64,000 nt of DNA, taken from Winogradskyella thalassocola. GTDB taxonomy: Bacteria; Bacteroidota; Bacteroidia; Flavobacteriales; Flavobacteriaceae. The stretch lies in assembly GCF_900099995.1 (NCBI RefSeq), contig NZ_FNCZ01000002.1, positions 248,001-312,000 on the forward strand, read 5' to 3'. The notes under the pieces are model-generated. The model made no database searches and had not been told where the DNA came from. It saw only the letters and a list, made by a program, of their open reading frames with translations. The position numbers and the translations under genes were made by a program. This document shows positions 25,549 to 34,302 of this stretch, piece after piece (within the stretch, counting starts at the first letter, position 1; every line of letters starts with the position of its first letter).

Positions 25549-26697
25549 ATGTCTAAAAAGAAATTAGGTTTAAATACCATTTGCACACATATTGGTGAAG
25601 TAAAGGATGAACAGTTTAAAGGTGCCGTGTCACCAATGTATTTAAGCTCGTCTTATGAGTTTTTAGATGTGGATGTAAAGCGGTATCCGCGTTATTTTAA
25701 TACTCCAAATCAAGAACATTTATCCAAGAAAATTGCAGCTTTAGAACATACAGAAGCAGCTATGATTTTTGGTTCTGGTATGGCTGCGATTAGCACCATG
25801 TTTTTAGCATTTTTAAGACAAGGTGATCATTTGGTGGTTCAGAATACGTTGTATGGAGGTACATTAAATTTTATAAAAGAAGAGTTTCCCAAATATGGTA
25901 TAGAATATACTTTTACGAGCGGTTATAAAGTTGAAGACTTTGAAGCCGTCATACAACCTAATACCAAATTGATTCATATTGAAACTCCTTCAAATCCATT
26001 ACTAACTATTACAGATATTAAGGCCATTGCTGAACTTGGTAAATCTAAAGGTATTTTAACATCTATTGATAATACGTTTGCCTCGCCTGTAAATCAAAAT
26101 CCTATGGACTTAGGGATTGATATGGTAATGCATTCTGCAACAAAATATTTTGGTGGCCATAGTGATATTTTGGCTGGTGCGGTCGCAAGCTCTAATGAGC
26201 ATATGGAACGCATTTGGAATGTGGGTAAAAATCTAGGTGGAAGCTTAAGTGATATGACTGTTTGGATGTTAGAGCGAAGCATGAAAACTTTAGGATTACG
26301 TGTAAAAGCGCAAACCAAGAATGCCATGAAACTCGCTAAGTGGTTAGAGAAGCATCCTAAAATTTCAAAAGTATATTATCCTGGTTTAAAATCGCACCCA
26401 GAGCATAAACTGGCAAAATCTCAAATGAGTGGATTTGGGGCCATGCTATCTTTTGAATTGATAGATGATATTGATGCTCTTCTTTTTCAGAAACAATTAA
26501 AACTCATTAAATCGTCTATGAGTTTAGCCGGAGTTGAAAGTACAATGTTGTCTCCATATTTAACATCACATGCGTTATTAACCCAAGACGAGCGTGATGC
26601 TGTTGGTATAAATAATCAATTGATTCGCTTTTCTGTGGGTATTGAAGAAACTAAAGATTTAAAACGCGATATCAATCAGGCTATAGCTAATTTGTAA
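25549..26697 (+). CDS. PLP-dependent Cys/Met metabolism (trans-sulfuration) enzyme
   Basis: 382 residues. The family signature is DMVMHSATKYFGGHSDILAGAV, where the Lys of SATK carries pyridoxal phosphate. SGMAAIST and VQNTLYGGT are the phosphate-binding and substrate-side blocks. Members include cystathionine gamma-synthase, cystathionine beta/gamma-lyase and methionine gamma-lyase; the sequence alone does not decide. The N-terminus GLNTICTHIGEVKDEQFKGAVSPMYLSSSYEF is typical. Ends convergently with DUF2490, overlapping it by 11 bp. Confidence 0.9.
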   Translation: MSKKKLGLNTICTHIGEVKDEQFKGAVSPMYLSSSYEFLDVDVKRYPRYFNTPNQEHLSKKIAALEHTEAAMIFGSGMAAISTMFLAFLRQGDHLVVQNTLYGGTLNFIKEEFPKYGIEYTFTSGYKVEDFEAVIQPNTKLIHIETPSNPLLTITDIKAIAELGKSKGILTSIDNTFASPVNQNPMDLGIDMVMHSATKYFGGHSDILAGAVASSNEHMERIWNVGKNLGGSLSDMTVWMLERSMKTLGLRVKAQTKNAMKLAKWLEKHPKISKVYYPGLKSHPEHKLAKSQMSGFGAMLSFELIDDIDALLFQKQLKLIKSSMSLAGVESTMLSPYLTSHALLTQDERDAVGINNQLIRFSVGIEETKDLKRDINQAIANL

Positions 26698-27376
26698 GAG
26701 GTTTAGGTTGTCTTGAATCAGTTTTAATACTTATGCCTATTTGAATTCGGTTTAGGTTATTATTTTTAATATGGTGCTTAAAATAATCGACACTGAGCTG
26801 TGTGTTTTTTAAAATATGGATGCCAAATCCTATAAAGAAACGATTCTCATGAAATGCCTCATCTTGAAAATTTACAAAAGGCTCTTCTTTTAAGGATAGA
26901 TAGAAGGTCTTATTGAGAGGATACTTTAGGCTTAATCTGTATCGAATACGATTTTGCATTTCATTTCCAGTCGTCATTTCTAAAAACCGTTGTTCTAATC
27001 TAAAGCGATGTTGCACGTTTATTTCGTTAAATTTATGTTTAATAACGTACTGTTCTAAAATTCGATGCTCAATGGTATTGGGCTTATTATCGGTATCAAA
27101 AACACTATCAATATCTAGATAAGCATAAGCAAGGGTTATGGTTTGATTGTCTTTTAAATGATAATTTCCATTTAAAGAAGCAAAGGTTAAATTATAATTT
27201 GAAGTTGGTTCGTAAAGGTGTAATTCAGCGTAAGGTGTTATACTGAAATGTTCAGTAAATCTATGATTAATACCAAGTGTGTACCAAGAGCCAAGGTAAT
27301 CTTCAGCATTTTTTTGGGCATGTAATGACGTCTGAAATAGTAAGAAAGTAAATAGTAAGTATAGGGTGTTTTTCAT
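26687..27376 (-). CDS. DUF2490 outer-membrane-type beta-barrel protein
   Basis: 229 residues with a signal peptide (cleavage after LHAQ, about residue 20). Alternating hydrophobic/polar strands and blocks such as GSWYTLGINHRFTEHFSITPYAELHLY and VQHRFRLEQRF are the DUF2490 signature, predicted to be a small outer-membrane beta-barrel. The function is unknown. Its 3' end overlaps the convergent PLP enzyme gene by 11 bp. Confidence 0.88.
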   Translation of the reverse strand: MKNTLYLLFTFLLFQTSLHAQKNAEDYLGSWYTLGINHRFTEHFSITPYAELHLYEPTSNYNLTFASLNGNYHLKDNQTITLAYAYLDIDSVFDTDNKPNTIEHRILEQYVIKHKFNEINVQHRFRLEQRFLEMTTGNEMQNRIRYRLSLKYPLNKTFYLSLKEEPFVNFQDEAFHENRFFIGFGIHILKNTQLSVDYFKHHIKNNNLNRIQIGISIKTDSRQPKPLTN

Positions 27377-27393
27377 AATAGACTGTATAAGAA

Positions 27394-27419
27394 AAAAGAG
27401 CCCATTTCTGGGCTCTTTT
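27394..27419 (-). terminator. Hairpin terminator downstream of pckA
   Basis: AAAAGAGCCCA (27394-27404), loop TTTC, TGGGCTCTTTT (27409-27419): a perfect 11-bp stem with a T tract in the leftward direction, 15 bp after the pckA stop. It lies upstream of the DUF2490 gene. Confidence 0.85.
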
Positions 27420-27433
27420 CAGTCATGGAAATA

Positions 27434-29071
27434 TTAAATATGGTCGTGTAAGTGATGATGTTCATCAATTAATGGACCTCCTTCAATAATTTGTTCTGAA
27501 GCTTCACTTGCAAATTTTTCGAAATTCAAATGGAAAGAATGTGCGAGTTGAATTGATTTGCTGACATACTGGCCTTTGTTTTCCCAAGTATTCATCGGAT
27601 CTAATATGTTTTCAGGAACATTAGGACATGTTTTTGGCATAAACAATCCAAATATTGGATGTTGTTCAAACTCAACATTGTCTAATTCTCCTTTAAGAAT
27701 AGCTGTAATCATAGCTCTTGTATATTTTAATTTTATACGAGAACCAACCCCATAAGGTCCGGCGCTCCAGCCTGTGTTTATTAACCAAACATTGACACCT
27801 GCATCTTGCATTTTTTTGCTTAACATCTCAGCGTAAACTGTAGGGTGTAAAGGCATAAACGGTTCTCCGAAACATGCAGAGAAAGATGGTACAGGTTCTG
27901 TAATTCCTGCTTCAGTACCTGCTACTTTAGCTGTGTAACCAGAAATAAAATGGTAAGCTGCTTGTCCTGGAGTTAACTTAGATACTGGAGGTAATACACC
28001 AAACGCATCGGCAGTTAAGAAAAATATATTTGTTGGATTATCAGCGTAAGATGGTTTTTGAATATTATCTATATGGTAGATTGGGTAGCTCACACGTGTA
28101 TTTTGTGTAATACTGCTATCCATATAATCAACATCTCCGTTATCTTTAAAAACGACGTTTTCAAGAATTGCTCCTGGTTTAATTGCTCTAAAAATGTCTG
28201 GTTCTTTTTCTTCAGATAGATCAATAACTTTGGCATAGCAACCTCCTTCAAAATTAAAAATGTTGTTGTTTGCTGTCCAACCATGTTCATCATCACCAAT
28301 TAATTTACGGCTAGGATCGGCAGATAATGTTGTTTTACCAGTTCCAGATAATCCGAAGAAAATAGCAGTATCACCATCTTCGCCAACATTTGCAGAACAA
28401 TGCATAGGTAAAACGTCTTTTTCAACAGGAAGAATAAAGTTTAAAGAAGAGAAAATCCCTTTTTTAATTTCACCTGTGTAAGCAGAACCACCAATTAATG
28501 CAATTTTTTTAGTGAAATTTAAAATTGAAAAATTGCCTTGACGTAAACCAACTGCTTTAGGGTCTGGAGCTTCATAACCTGGAGCACAAAGTACCAACCA
28601 TTCTTCTTCAAAATTTTCTAATTCAGATTCGTCAGATCTTAAAAACATGTTATAAGTAAACATGTTAGACCAAGGATATTCTGTAACAGTTCTTACATTG
28701 GTTTTATATTCAGGATCAGCACATACATAAGCATCTCTAACATAGATTTCTTTTCCGCTTAAGTAGTTTGTGATTTCAGCTTGTAGTGTTTCAAAATTGT
28801 CAGGTGAGATGGCTTTATTAGTTTTTCCCCACCAAACTTTATTAGCAGTGTAATCATCTTTTACTATAAAACGATCTTGAGGAGAACGACCTGTAAACTT
28901 TCCGGTATTAATAGCTAATGTACCATTAGAAGTTTCTTTTCCCATTCCTTTTTCAACAGTAATGGCTTGTAATTTTTCTGGTGAGAGGTTCCAATGAGCA
29001 TTGGTGTCTTTCAGTCCATACTTTGTGAGATCTCTTGTTTTCATAATTGAATTGTTTAATAATGTTTCCAT
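27434..29071 (-). CDS. pckA: Phosphoenolpyruvate carboxykinase (ATP)
   Basis: 545 residues from the ATG at 29071; a second ATG at 29044 gives 536 residues, closer to the family mean. A longer frame to 29113 uses TTG and overlaps the upstream gene, so I reject it. Diagnostic motifs: GKFTGRSPQDRFIVKD, the P-loop-like GLSGTGKTTLSADP (kinase-1a), GDDEHGW and the EGGCYAK segment. It converts oxaloacetate plus ATP to phosphoenolpyruvate, the entry to gluconeogenesis. It lies 29 bp after an SLC13-type transporter gene in the same direction, probably sharing the promoter at about 30966-31008. Confidence 0.95.
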   Translation of the reverse strand: METLLNNSIMKTRDLTKYGLKDTNAHWNLSPEKLQAITVEKGMGKETSNGTLAINTGKFTGRSPQDRFIVKDDYTANKVWWGKTNKAISPDNFETLQAEITNYLSGKEIYVRDAYVCADPEYKTNVRTVTEYPWSNMFTYNMFLRSDESELENFEEEWLVLCAPGYEAPDPKAVGLRQGNFSILNFTKKIALIGGSAYTGEIKKGIFSSLNFILPVEKDVLPMHCSANVGEDGDTAIFFGLSGTGKTTLSADPSRKLIGDDEHGWTANNNIFNFEGGCYAKVIDLSEEKEPDIFRAIKPGAILENVVFKDNGDVDYMDSSITQNTRVSYPIYHIDNIQKPSYADNPTNIFFLTADAFGVLPPVSKLTPGQAAYHFISGYTAKVAGTEAGITEPVPSFSACFGEPFMPLHPTVYAEMLSKKMQDAGVNVWLINTGWSAGPYGVGSRIKLKYTRAMITAILKGELDNVEFEQHPIFGLFMPKTCPNVPENILDPMNTWENKGQYVSKSIQLAHSFHLNFEKFASEASEQIIEGGPLIDEHHHLHDHI

Positions 29072-29100
29072 GATATATAATTTATAATTTCGAATTCCTT

Positions 29101-30939
29101 TCAAAATGGCCAAATCAATGGCACTAGTATTAATGATGTTATTAAGAAGAGTAGAAGCAATGGTGCGCCTACTTTTAAGTAATCCATAAATTTATAACCG
29201 CCTGCGGTCATTACCATTGCGTTTGTTGTGGTTCCTACAGGAGTTAGAAATGCGGTTGAAGCACTAATAGCCACTACAATCATAAATGGTGCTGCAGAAA
29301 TATTAAGGGTGTTCGCTGCAATAATTACAATGGGAGCCATTAATACTGCTGTGGCTGAGTTATTAATTACTTGACTAAACGTTGTAGTCAGTAAGAACAC
29401 ACCACCTAAAAGCACTACAGGATGTAAACTACCTAAAGTATCTACCAAACCATTAGCAATTAGTTCTGCTGTACCTGTTTTTTGTAATGCGATTCCCATA
29501 GGTATCATCCCAGCAATCATAACCACGCTTATCCAACTAATGCCTTTATAGGCTTTGACCATTGGTACACAGCCCGTAATCATTATGATACCTGCAGAAA
29601 TTAATGCTGCCACAGCTCCCGGAACAATTTCAAAAACTAGCATAATAATCATTAGTATTAAGGCTCCTAATGCGATATAAGATTTAATAGTAAGGTTGGT
29701 GACTGTTTTGGCCATACCTTCTGGACTACCACAAATCACTAAATGTTCATATTGTGTTTTTAGTTCTTCAATGGCGCTCCATTGCCCTCTAATTAAAAAG
29801 GCATCCCCAGCCTTTACGACAGTTTCGCGGTCTGTTAATACTTTGCCGTTTCTTGAGGCGGCCATTAATTGAACATTATAACGTTCAAAAAAATGACTAG
29901 AGGTTACGTTTTTGCCAACAAGAGCAGATTGTGGTGCGACTAAAACTTCAGTCATACCTACCTCTTGGTTAATTAGGTTGTGTCGCAATTCATCTTCAAT
30001 AGAATTTAGAGGTAATAAACCTAATCTGAATTTAATCATTAAGACATTAATCGCTTCGGTATCTCCTTTAACTGTAATAATATCGTGGTATAAGAATTCC
30101 GTAGAGTCTGTAGGAAGTTCAATAAAAGGATCATTACCTTTTAAAAGGCTAGGATGTCTTCTTTTAATACGTAGAATAGTAACAGCATGTTCTTTTTCAA
30201 AATTCCAATCTCCCAATTTTGTATTAAGTAAAGGAGATACCGATCTTACTCTTAGTCTGTAATACTCACCATCTACTTTGTAAGCTTCAATCCATTTGTG
30301 AAGCGTTGTGTTGATATTAATAGGTTTGTTATTTGTTTTATTACTTGGTAAAAGTCTGTAGCCAATGTATTTAAAATAGAGTAATGTCAATAATAATAGA
30401 GGTAAACCGATCAATCCGAATTCGAAGAAAGAAAAGCCTTCTAGGCCACTTTCGAGCATCGTGTTGTTTACAATAATATTTGGAGGTGTACCTGTTAAGG
30501 TTAATAGTCCACCAGTATTAGAACCAAAAGCAACCGGCATTAATAATTTAGAAGGTAAAGTTCCAATGCTCCAAGCAGAGGCAATCGTTACAGGCATTAA
30601 TGTTGCTACAGTACCTGTGTTACTAACTACTCCAGAAAGCAAGCCAGAACCTAAGGTGGTAATTAATAATAGTTTCATTTTACTTTTACCAGCTAATTTT
30701 ATGAATTTTTCGCCAGCTAAAGCGGTCCATCCCGTTTGAGATAAGCCTTCTCCTATAATAAATAAGGCTGCAATCATAATTACAGTTGGATTGCTAAAAC
30801 CACTTAATGTTTCTGTTAAATCTAATATTCCAAAAACAAATAAGCTTAACATTGAAAGAAGTGCGATAATATCTGGTGTGAATTTTCCCCAAATAAATAA
30901 AGAAATTGTAATAATTAAAATGGCTAACATTAAGGTCAT
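29101..30939 (-). CDS. SLC13/DASS-type anion permease with central TrkA-C (RCK_C) domains
   Basis: 612 residues. Two membrane halves carry the repeated SNT-type motif: SNTGTVATLMPVTIASAW and GSNTGGLLTLTGTPPNIIVNN in the first, NNSATAVLMAPIVIIAAN and TPVGTTTNAMV in the second. Between them (about 205-410) is a soluble part with two RCK_C-like units (YRLRVRSVSPLLNTKLGDW; MTEVLVAPQSALVGKNV). This layout is the Na+-linked dicarboxylate/sulfate family. Upstream of pckA, a dicarboxylate substrate feeding gluconeogenesis is an attractive inference, but sulfate or other anions are possible. Confidence 0.9.
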   Translation of the reverse strand: MTLMLAILIITISLFIWGKFTPDIIALLSMLSLFVFGILDLTETLSGFSNPTVIMIAALFIIGEGLSQTGWTALAGEKFIKLAGKSKMKLLLITTLGSGLLSGVVSNTGTVATLMPVTIASAWSIGTLPSKLLMPVAFGSNTGGLLTLTGTPPNIIVNNTMLESGLEGFSFFEFGLIGLPLLLLTLLYFKYIGYRLLPSNKTNNKPININTTLHKWIEAYKVDGEYYRLRVRSVSPLLNTKLGDWNFEKEHAVTILRIKRRHPSLLKGNDPFIELPTDSTEFLYHDIITVKGDTEAINVLMIKFRLGLLPLNSIEDELRHNLINQEVGMTEVLVAPQSALVGKNVTSSHFFERYNVQLMAASRNGKVLTDRETVVKAGDAFLIRGQWSAIEELKTQYEHLVICGSPEGMAKTVTNLTIKSYIALGALILMIIMLVFEIVPGAVAALISAGIIMITGCVPMVKAYKGISWISVVMIAGMIPMGIALQKTGTAELIANGLVDTLGSLHPVVLLGGVFLLTTTFSQVINNSATAVLMAPIVIIAANTLNISAAPFMIVVAISASTAFLTPVGTTTNAMVMTAGGYKFMDYLKVGAPLLLLFLITSLILVPLIWPF

Positions 30940-30965
30940 TAGGACGTTATCTTTTTATGATACTG

Positions 30966-31008
30966 TAAAGGTAGAGTCAATAAGAAGTATTATTTATGAC
31001 GAAAGTCA
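30966..31008 (-). promoter_or_regulatory. CRP-type dyad and -7 box of the SLC13-pckA unit
   Basis: On the minus strand TGAC-TTTC-GTCA (dyad 31008-30997) is followed after 23 bp by TACCTTTA (30973-30966). The same two elements with the same spacing recur at eight other promoters of this window. The -7 box is 27 bp from the start codon. The rightward direction (toward bshB1) has no such box, so it serves the transporter. Confidence 0.75.
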
Positions 31009-31161
31009 TACTTTGATGGTATTGCGAATTTTTCAATTTTGACTATTAATTTTTGAATTAAAAATGGATTAATTCAATCGAAACCGTTTGCGGATTAAAA
31101 AGAAAGCGATTATCTATCTTCTTTTTAATATTTTTGATACTTAGAAAAAACTAAAAGATAT

Positions 31162-31884
31162 ATGAAATTAGATATTTTGGCTATTGGTGCCCATCCAGAT
31201 GATGTTGAGTTAGGCTGTGGGGCAACCTTAGCAAAAGAAGTTTCAAAAGGAAAGAAAGTAGGCATTATAGATTTAACTAGAGGTGAATTAGGAACGAGAG
31301 GAACAGCCGAAACACGTGATGAAGAGGCGTTTAATTCTGCAAAAATTTTAGGGGTACAGTCTAGAATTAATATGAGATTTGCTGATGGGTTCTTCGTTAA
31401 CGATAAAGCGCATCAACTTGAGATTATAAAGATGATTCGCTATTATAGGCCTGAAATACTTATTTGTAATGCTATTGATGATAGACACATTGATCACCCA
31501 AAAGGAAGTCAATTGGTAAGTGATGCTTGCTTTTTAAGTGGGTTAAAAAAAATAGAAACTTTTTATAATGATGAAAAACAACCACAAGATCCGTGGAGAC
31601 CAAAAGTCGTTTACCATTATATACAGTGGAAAGATATAAAACCAGATGTTGTAGTAGATGTCTCTGGTTTTATGGATAAGAAAGAAAAATCAGTACTGGC
31701 TTACAAGACTCAGTTTTTTGATCCTAATAGCAAAGAGCCTGAAACTCCGATTTCTAGCAAAAACTTCACAGATAGCATTGATTACCGAGCGCGAAATTTA
31801 GGTAGATTAATCGGTGTGGAACATGCTGAGGGTTATACAGTTGAGCGTTTTGTGGCTGTAGAATCATTATTTGATTTAAAATAA
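31162..31884 (+). CDS. bshB1: Bacillithiol biosynthesis deacetylase BshB1
   Basis: 240 residues. The zinc motif IGAHPDDVELGCGAT (H11, D13, D14) and DDRHIDHPKGSQLVSDACFLSG are diagnostic of BshB1, as is DLTRGELGTRGT. It removes the acetyl group from N-acetylglucosaminyl-malate in the synthesis of bacillithiol, the low-molecular-weight thiol of many Bacteroidota and Bacillota. It lies alone, divergent from the SLC13 gene and 60 bp before tRNA-His. Confidence 0.95.
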   Translation: MKLDILAIGAHPDDVELGCGATLAKEVSKGKKVGIIDLTRGELGTRGTAETRDEEAFNSAKILGVQSRINMRFADGFFVNDKAHQLEIIKMIRYYRPEILICNAIDDRHIDHPKGSQLVSDACFLSGLKKIETFYNDEKQPQDPWRPKVVYHYIQWKDIKPDVVVDVSGFMDKKEKSVLAYKTQFFDPNSKEPETPISSKNFTDSIDYRARNLGRLIGVEHAEGYTVERFVAVESLFDLK

Positions 31885-31896
31885 TTTCAAAAACTA

Positions 31897-31927
31897 TTTG
31901 CAAGAGATAACAATTAAATTATCTTTG
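31897..31927 (+). promoter_or_regulatory. Bacteroidota-type promoter of tRNA-His
   Basis: TTTG (31897-31900), 19 bp, TATCTTTG (31920-31927): an exact match to the TTTG-N19-TAnnTTTG promoter of this phylum, 17 bp before the tRNA. Confidence 0.85.
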
Positions 31928-31944
31928 CAATCCAATTTAAAATG

Positions 31945-32018
31945 GTGGTTGTAGCTCAGCTGGTTAGAGCGTCGGTTTGTGGTACCGAAAGTCGCCGGTT
32001 CGAACCCGGTCTTCCACC
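31945..32018 (+). tRNA. tRNA-His (GTG)
   Basis: The cloverleaf folds: D stem GCTC/GAGC, anticodon stem TCGGT/ACCGA with loop TTGTGGT (anticodon GTG), variable AAGTC, T stem GCCGG/CCGGT with loop TTCGAAC. The G at 31944 is the extra G-1 of tRNA-His opposite C73 at 32018. The acceptor stem GTGGTTG/CTTCCAC has two adjacent T-T oppositions (positions 5-68 and 6-67), which is unusual. Confidence 0.93.
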
Positions 32019-32030
32019 CAAAAGTAATAA

Positions 32031-32057
32031 GCCTTTCAGAAATGAAGGGCTTTTTTT
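32031..32057 (+). terminator. Terminator after tRNA-His
   Basis: GCCTTTC, 6-base loop, GAAGGGC with one T-G pair, followed by seven T residues, 12 bp after the tRNA. Confidence 0.8.
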
Positions 32058-32121
32058 GTATATCTAATTGGAAATAAAGAAGAGGGTTTGAAGAATGTGC
32101 TGAGCGAAGTTGAAGTAAACT

Positions 32122-32135
32122 CGGTCTTCCACCCA
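32122..32135 (+). repeat. Partial copy of the tRNA-His 3' end
   Basis: CGGTCTTCCACCCA is identical to 32007-32020, the last T-stem bases, the 3' acceptor strand and two bases beyond. The copies are 115 bp apart in the same orientation. Direct repeats of tRNA 3' ends usually mark attachment sites of integrated elements, but no integrase or element lies between them. Confidence 0.6.
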
Positions 32136-32139
32136 TAGA

Positions 32140-32530
32140 AGACAACAAAGTTGTGTCTTTGAGCAGGCCTTAAGTGTCAGTGCTTTTACAAACATTGGTC
32201 AAAATATAAAAGCTCTCTGGAAACTGAATTCTTTTTTGTAATTATGATGATTGCGTTTCAATGCTATTCTAATCATGGTTAATTTTGTTTACATTATTTA
32301 TTTAGAATCAATTGATAAATATTATAAAGGATTTTCTAAGAATATAATGAATAGATTAAAATAACATAATACAGCAAAAACGCAATACACAACGTCTTGT
32401 ATACTTTGTAACTTATTTTTTCTTAAGAAAAAGCAGATCAATATCGGGCGATTGTTCTAGAACAAAAATTGAAAAAAAGAACGTTTACAGAATTTTATTG
32501 AGAGATATAAAGATACGCACGAAGTTGAGT
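32140..32530. other. Gene-free stretch after tRNA-His
   Basis: About 390 bp of A/T-rich sequence without a credible ORF on either strand. It contains a small hairpin-like repeat near 32140-32162 (AAGACAAC ... GTTGTGTCTT with a bulge). A leftward frame across 31894-32148 runs through the tRNA gene and is rejected. I see no promoter consensus here for the neighbouring genes. Confidence 0.5.
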
Positions 32531-32541
32531 GAATAAAAAAA

Positions 32542-32565
32542 GCCCTTCAAACTAATTTGAAAGGC
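32542..32565 (-). terminator. Terminator downstream of the first M28 peptidase gene
   Basis: GCCCTTCAAA (32542-32551), loop CTAA, TTTGAAAGGC (32556-32565). In the leftward direction the stem has one U-G pair and is followed by seven U residues (A tract 32535-32541). It lies 24 bp after the peptidase stop. Confidence 0.8.
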
Positions 32566-32588
32566 ATTCTGATTTTTTTAATAATTTT

Positions 32589-34169
32589 TTACTCTACGAC
32601 TTTATCAACAACGATGCGTTGGTCTCTATTAGCTACTTCCCAAGCGGTGTAGAAAACGAGTCTTGCTCTAGTTTCTAATAAATCATATTCAATCTTATCT
32701 GGTGTATCTGATGGTTTATGGTAATCATCGTGTGTACCATTAAAATAAAATATTACAGGGATGTTATTCTTCGCAAAATTGTAATGATCCGATCTGTAGT
32801 AAAAACGGTTGGGGTCGTTTTCATCATTAAACTTATAATCCAATTCCATGTTTACATATTTTGTATTCGCTTCTTCCGAGATAGTATGTAAATCTGTACT
32901 TAATTTGTCACTACCAATTAGATAAATATAATTTCTTGTACCTATTTCACGACTAGGGTCAACTCTACCTATCATATCAATGTTTAAGTCGGCAACGGTA
33001 TTCTCTAAAGGAAAAATAGGATCGTTATCGGTGTAATGTCTAGAACCTAAAAGACCTTTTTCTTCACCTGTAACGTGTAAAAATAAAATAGAACGTTTTG
33101 GTCCATGACCAGCTTTTTCGGCCATTTTAAAGGCTTGTGCAATTTCTAAAATTGCTACTGTACCAGAACCGTCATCGTCTGCTCCATTATAAATTTCGCC
33201 ATTTTTAATACCTTCATGATCTAAATGTGCCGATATCACCACTATTTCATTTGGCTTTTCAGAACCTTTAATGAAGGCTACTACATTTTCAGACGTGATA
33301 GATTCCGACTTGTTTTCAATCTCTAAATTAAGATTGGTTTCTATAACTTTAGGCGTAGAATCTTCAGAAATAGAAGCGTATAAAGCTTTACCTAAAGTTT
33401 CATTTATCATCAACATTATAATTCCGGTGTCATTGCTTTTTAAAGATAAGCGACCTGCAGCACCAGATTCTGCCTGACGTTGATAAAAACTTGAATATCT
33501 CGAAAATAAATCACCATCCATAAATATAAGACCTTGTGCGCCATTTTCTTTTGCAGCTTCTCTTTTACTAGATATTGCTTGACGTCCATTAGTCCATTTT
33601 GTTGCATCAGCAGTACCAGAAGTAATAAAATTACCTTCTGCATCTTTAGGTTCTCCTGATTTGGCTAGAACAAATTTTCCTTTAACATCAACGTTCTTGT
33701 AATCTGAATAGCTTTCATCATGAATACCATAACCAACATAAACGAAGTTATCTATCGATGTATTTGCACTATTAGAAACGGCTAAAACAATTTGATCTTC
33801 GAAACTGTTATATAATTTTCCTTTAACTGTTAATTTAGCTTCTGCTACTTTTTGTTTTTCTAGGGGTACTTCTTGAAAATAATCATCACCACCCAATGGA
33901 GTAGGGATGTCCATGTCAATATACTTTTGCTTTAAGTACTCTACTGCCATTTTCTGTCCTTTTTCACCTGTATTTCTACCTTCAAATTCATCAGAAGCAT
34001 ACTTGTAAAGCATGGTTTTTAATTCTGCAGAAGTAATTGTAGAAGCAAATTCTGTAGGATCAGTGTTTTTAGAAAGGTTTGCTTTTGTAGTGTTTGCACT
34101 GCTTTTTGAAGACGTGCCACAACTAGTGATTATTGCAAATGCAACACCTAAGAGTAGTGATTTTTTCAT
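32589..34169 (-). CDS. M28-family metallopeptidase lipoprotein with PA-like insert
   Basis: 526 residues. The signal ends in IITSCGTS, a lipoprotein site at about residue 17. Zinc-ligand segments of family M28: ISAHLDHEG (His), YNGADDDGSGTVAILE (bridging Asp), HVTGEEKGLLGS (catalytic and binding Glu), DLNIDMIGRVD (Asp), and YRSDHYNFAKNNIPVIFYFNG (His). Residues about 120-290 form a protease-associated-like insert. It is an extracytoplasmic di-zinc aminopeptidase, probably acting on peptides at the cell surface. A paralogue follows upstream in tandem. Confidence 0.92.
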   Translation of the reverse strand: MKKSLLLGVAFAIITSCGTSSKSSANTTKANLSKNTDPTEFASTITSAELKTMLYKYASDEFEGRNTGEKGQKMAVEYLKQKYIDMDIPTPLGGDDYFQEVPLEKQKVAEAKLTVKGKLYNSFEDQIVLAVSNSANTSIDNFVYVGYGIHDESYSDYKNVDVKGKFVLAKSGEPKDAEGNFITSGTADATKWTNGRQAISSKREAAKENGAQGLIFMDGDLFSRYSSFYQRQAESGAAGRLSLKSNDTGIIMLMINETLGKALYASISEDSTPKVIETNLNLEIENKSESITSENVVAFIKGSEKPNEIVVISAHLDHEGIKNGEIYNGADDDGSGTVAILEIAQAFKMAEKAGHGPKRSILFLHVTGEEKGLLGSRHYTDNDPIFPLENTVADLNIDMIGRVDPSREIGTRNYIYLIGSDKLSTDLHTISEEANTKYVNMELDYKFNDENDPNRFYYRSDHYNFAKNNIPVIFYFNGTHDDYHKPSDTPDKIEYDLLETRARLVFYTAWEVANRDQRIVVDKVVE

Positions 34170-34302
34170 GTAAAGAAAGGAATTGGATAGTTAGTGTAAA
34201 TTGAAGATAATTTTAATTTACCTTCAAATAAAATTAGCTTTAAAGTTACGGAAATTGAATAGGCTTTAAGCTGGGTCTAGTTTCTTTTAACAAAATTTAA
34301 CA

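Noticed and set aside
31894..32148. Leftward 84-residue ORF
   Set aside because: It runs antisense through tRNA-His and its terminator, and the translation has no recognisable protein character.
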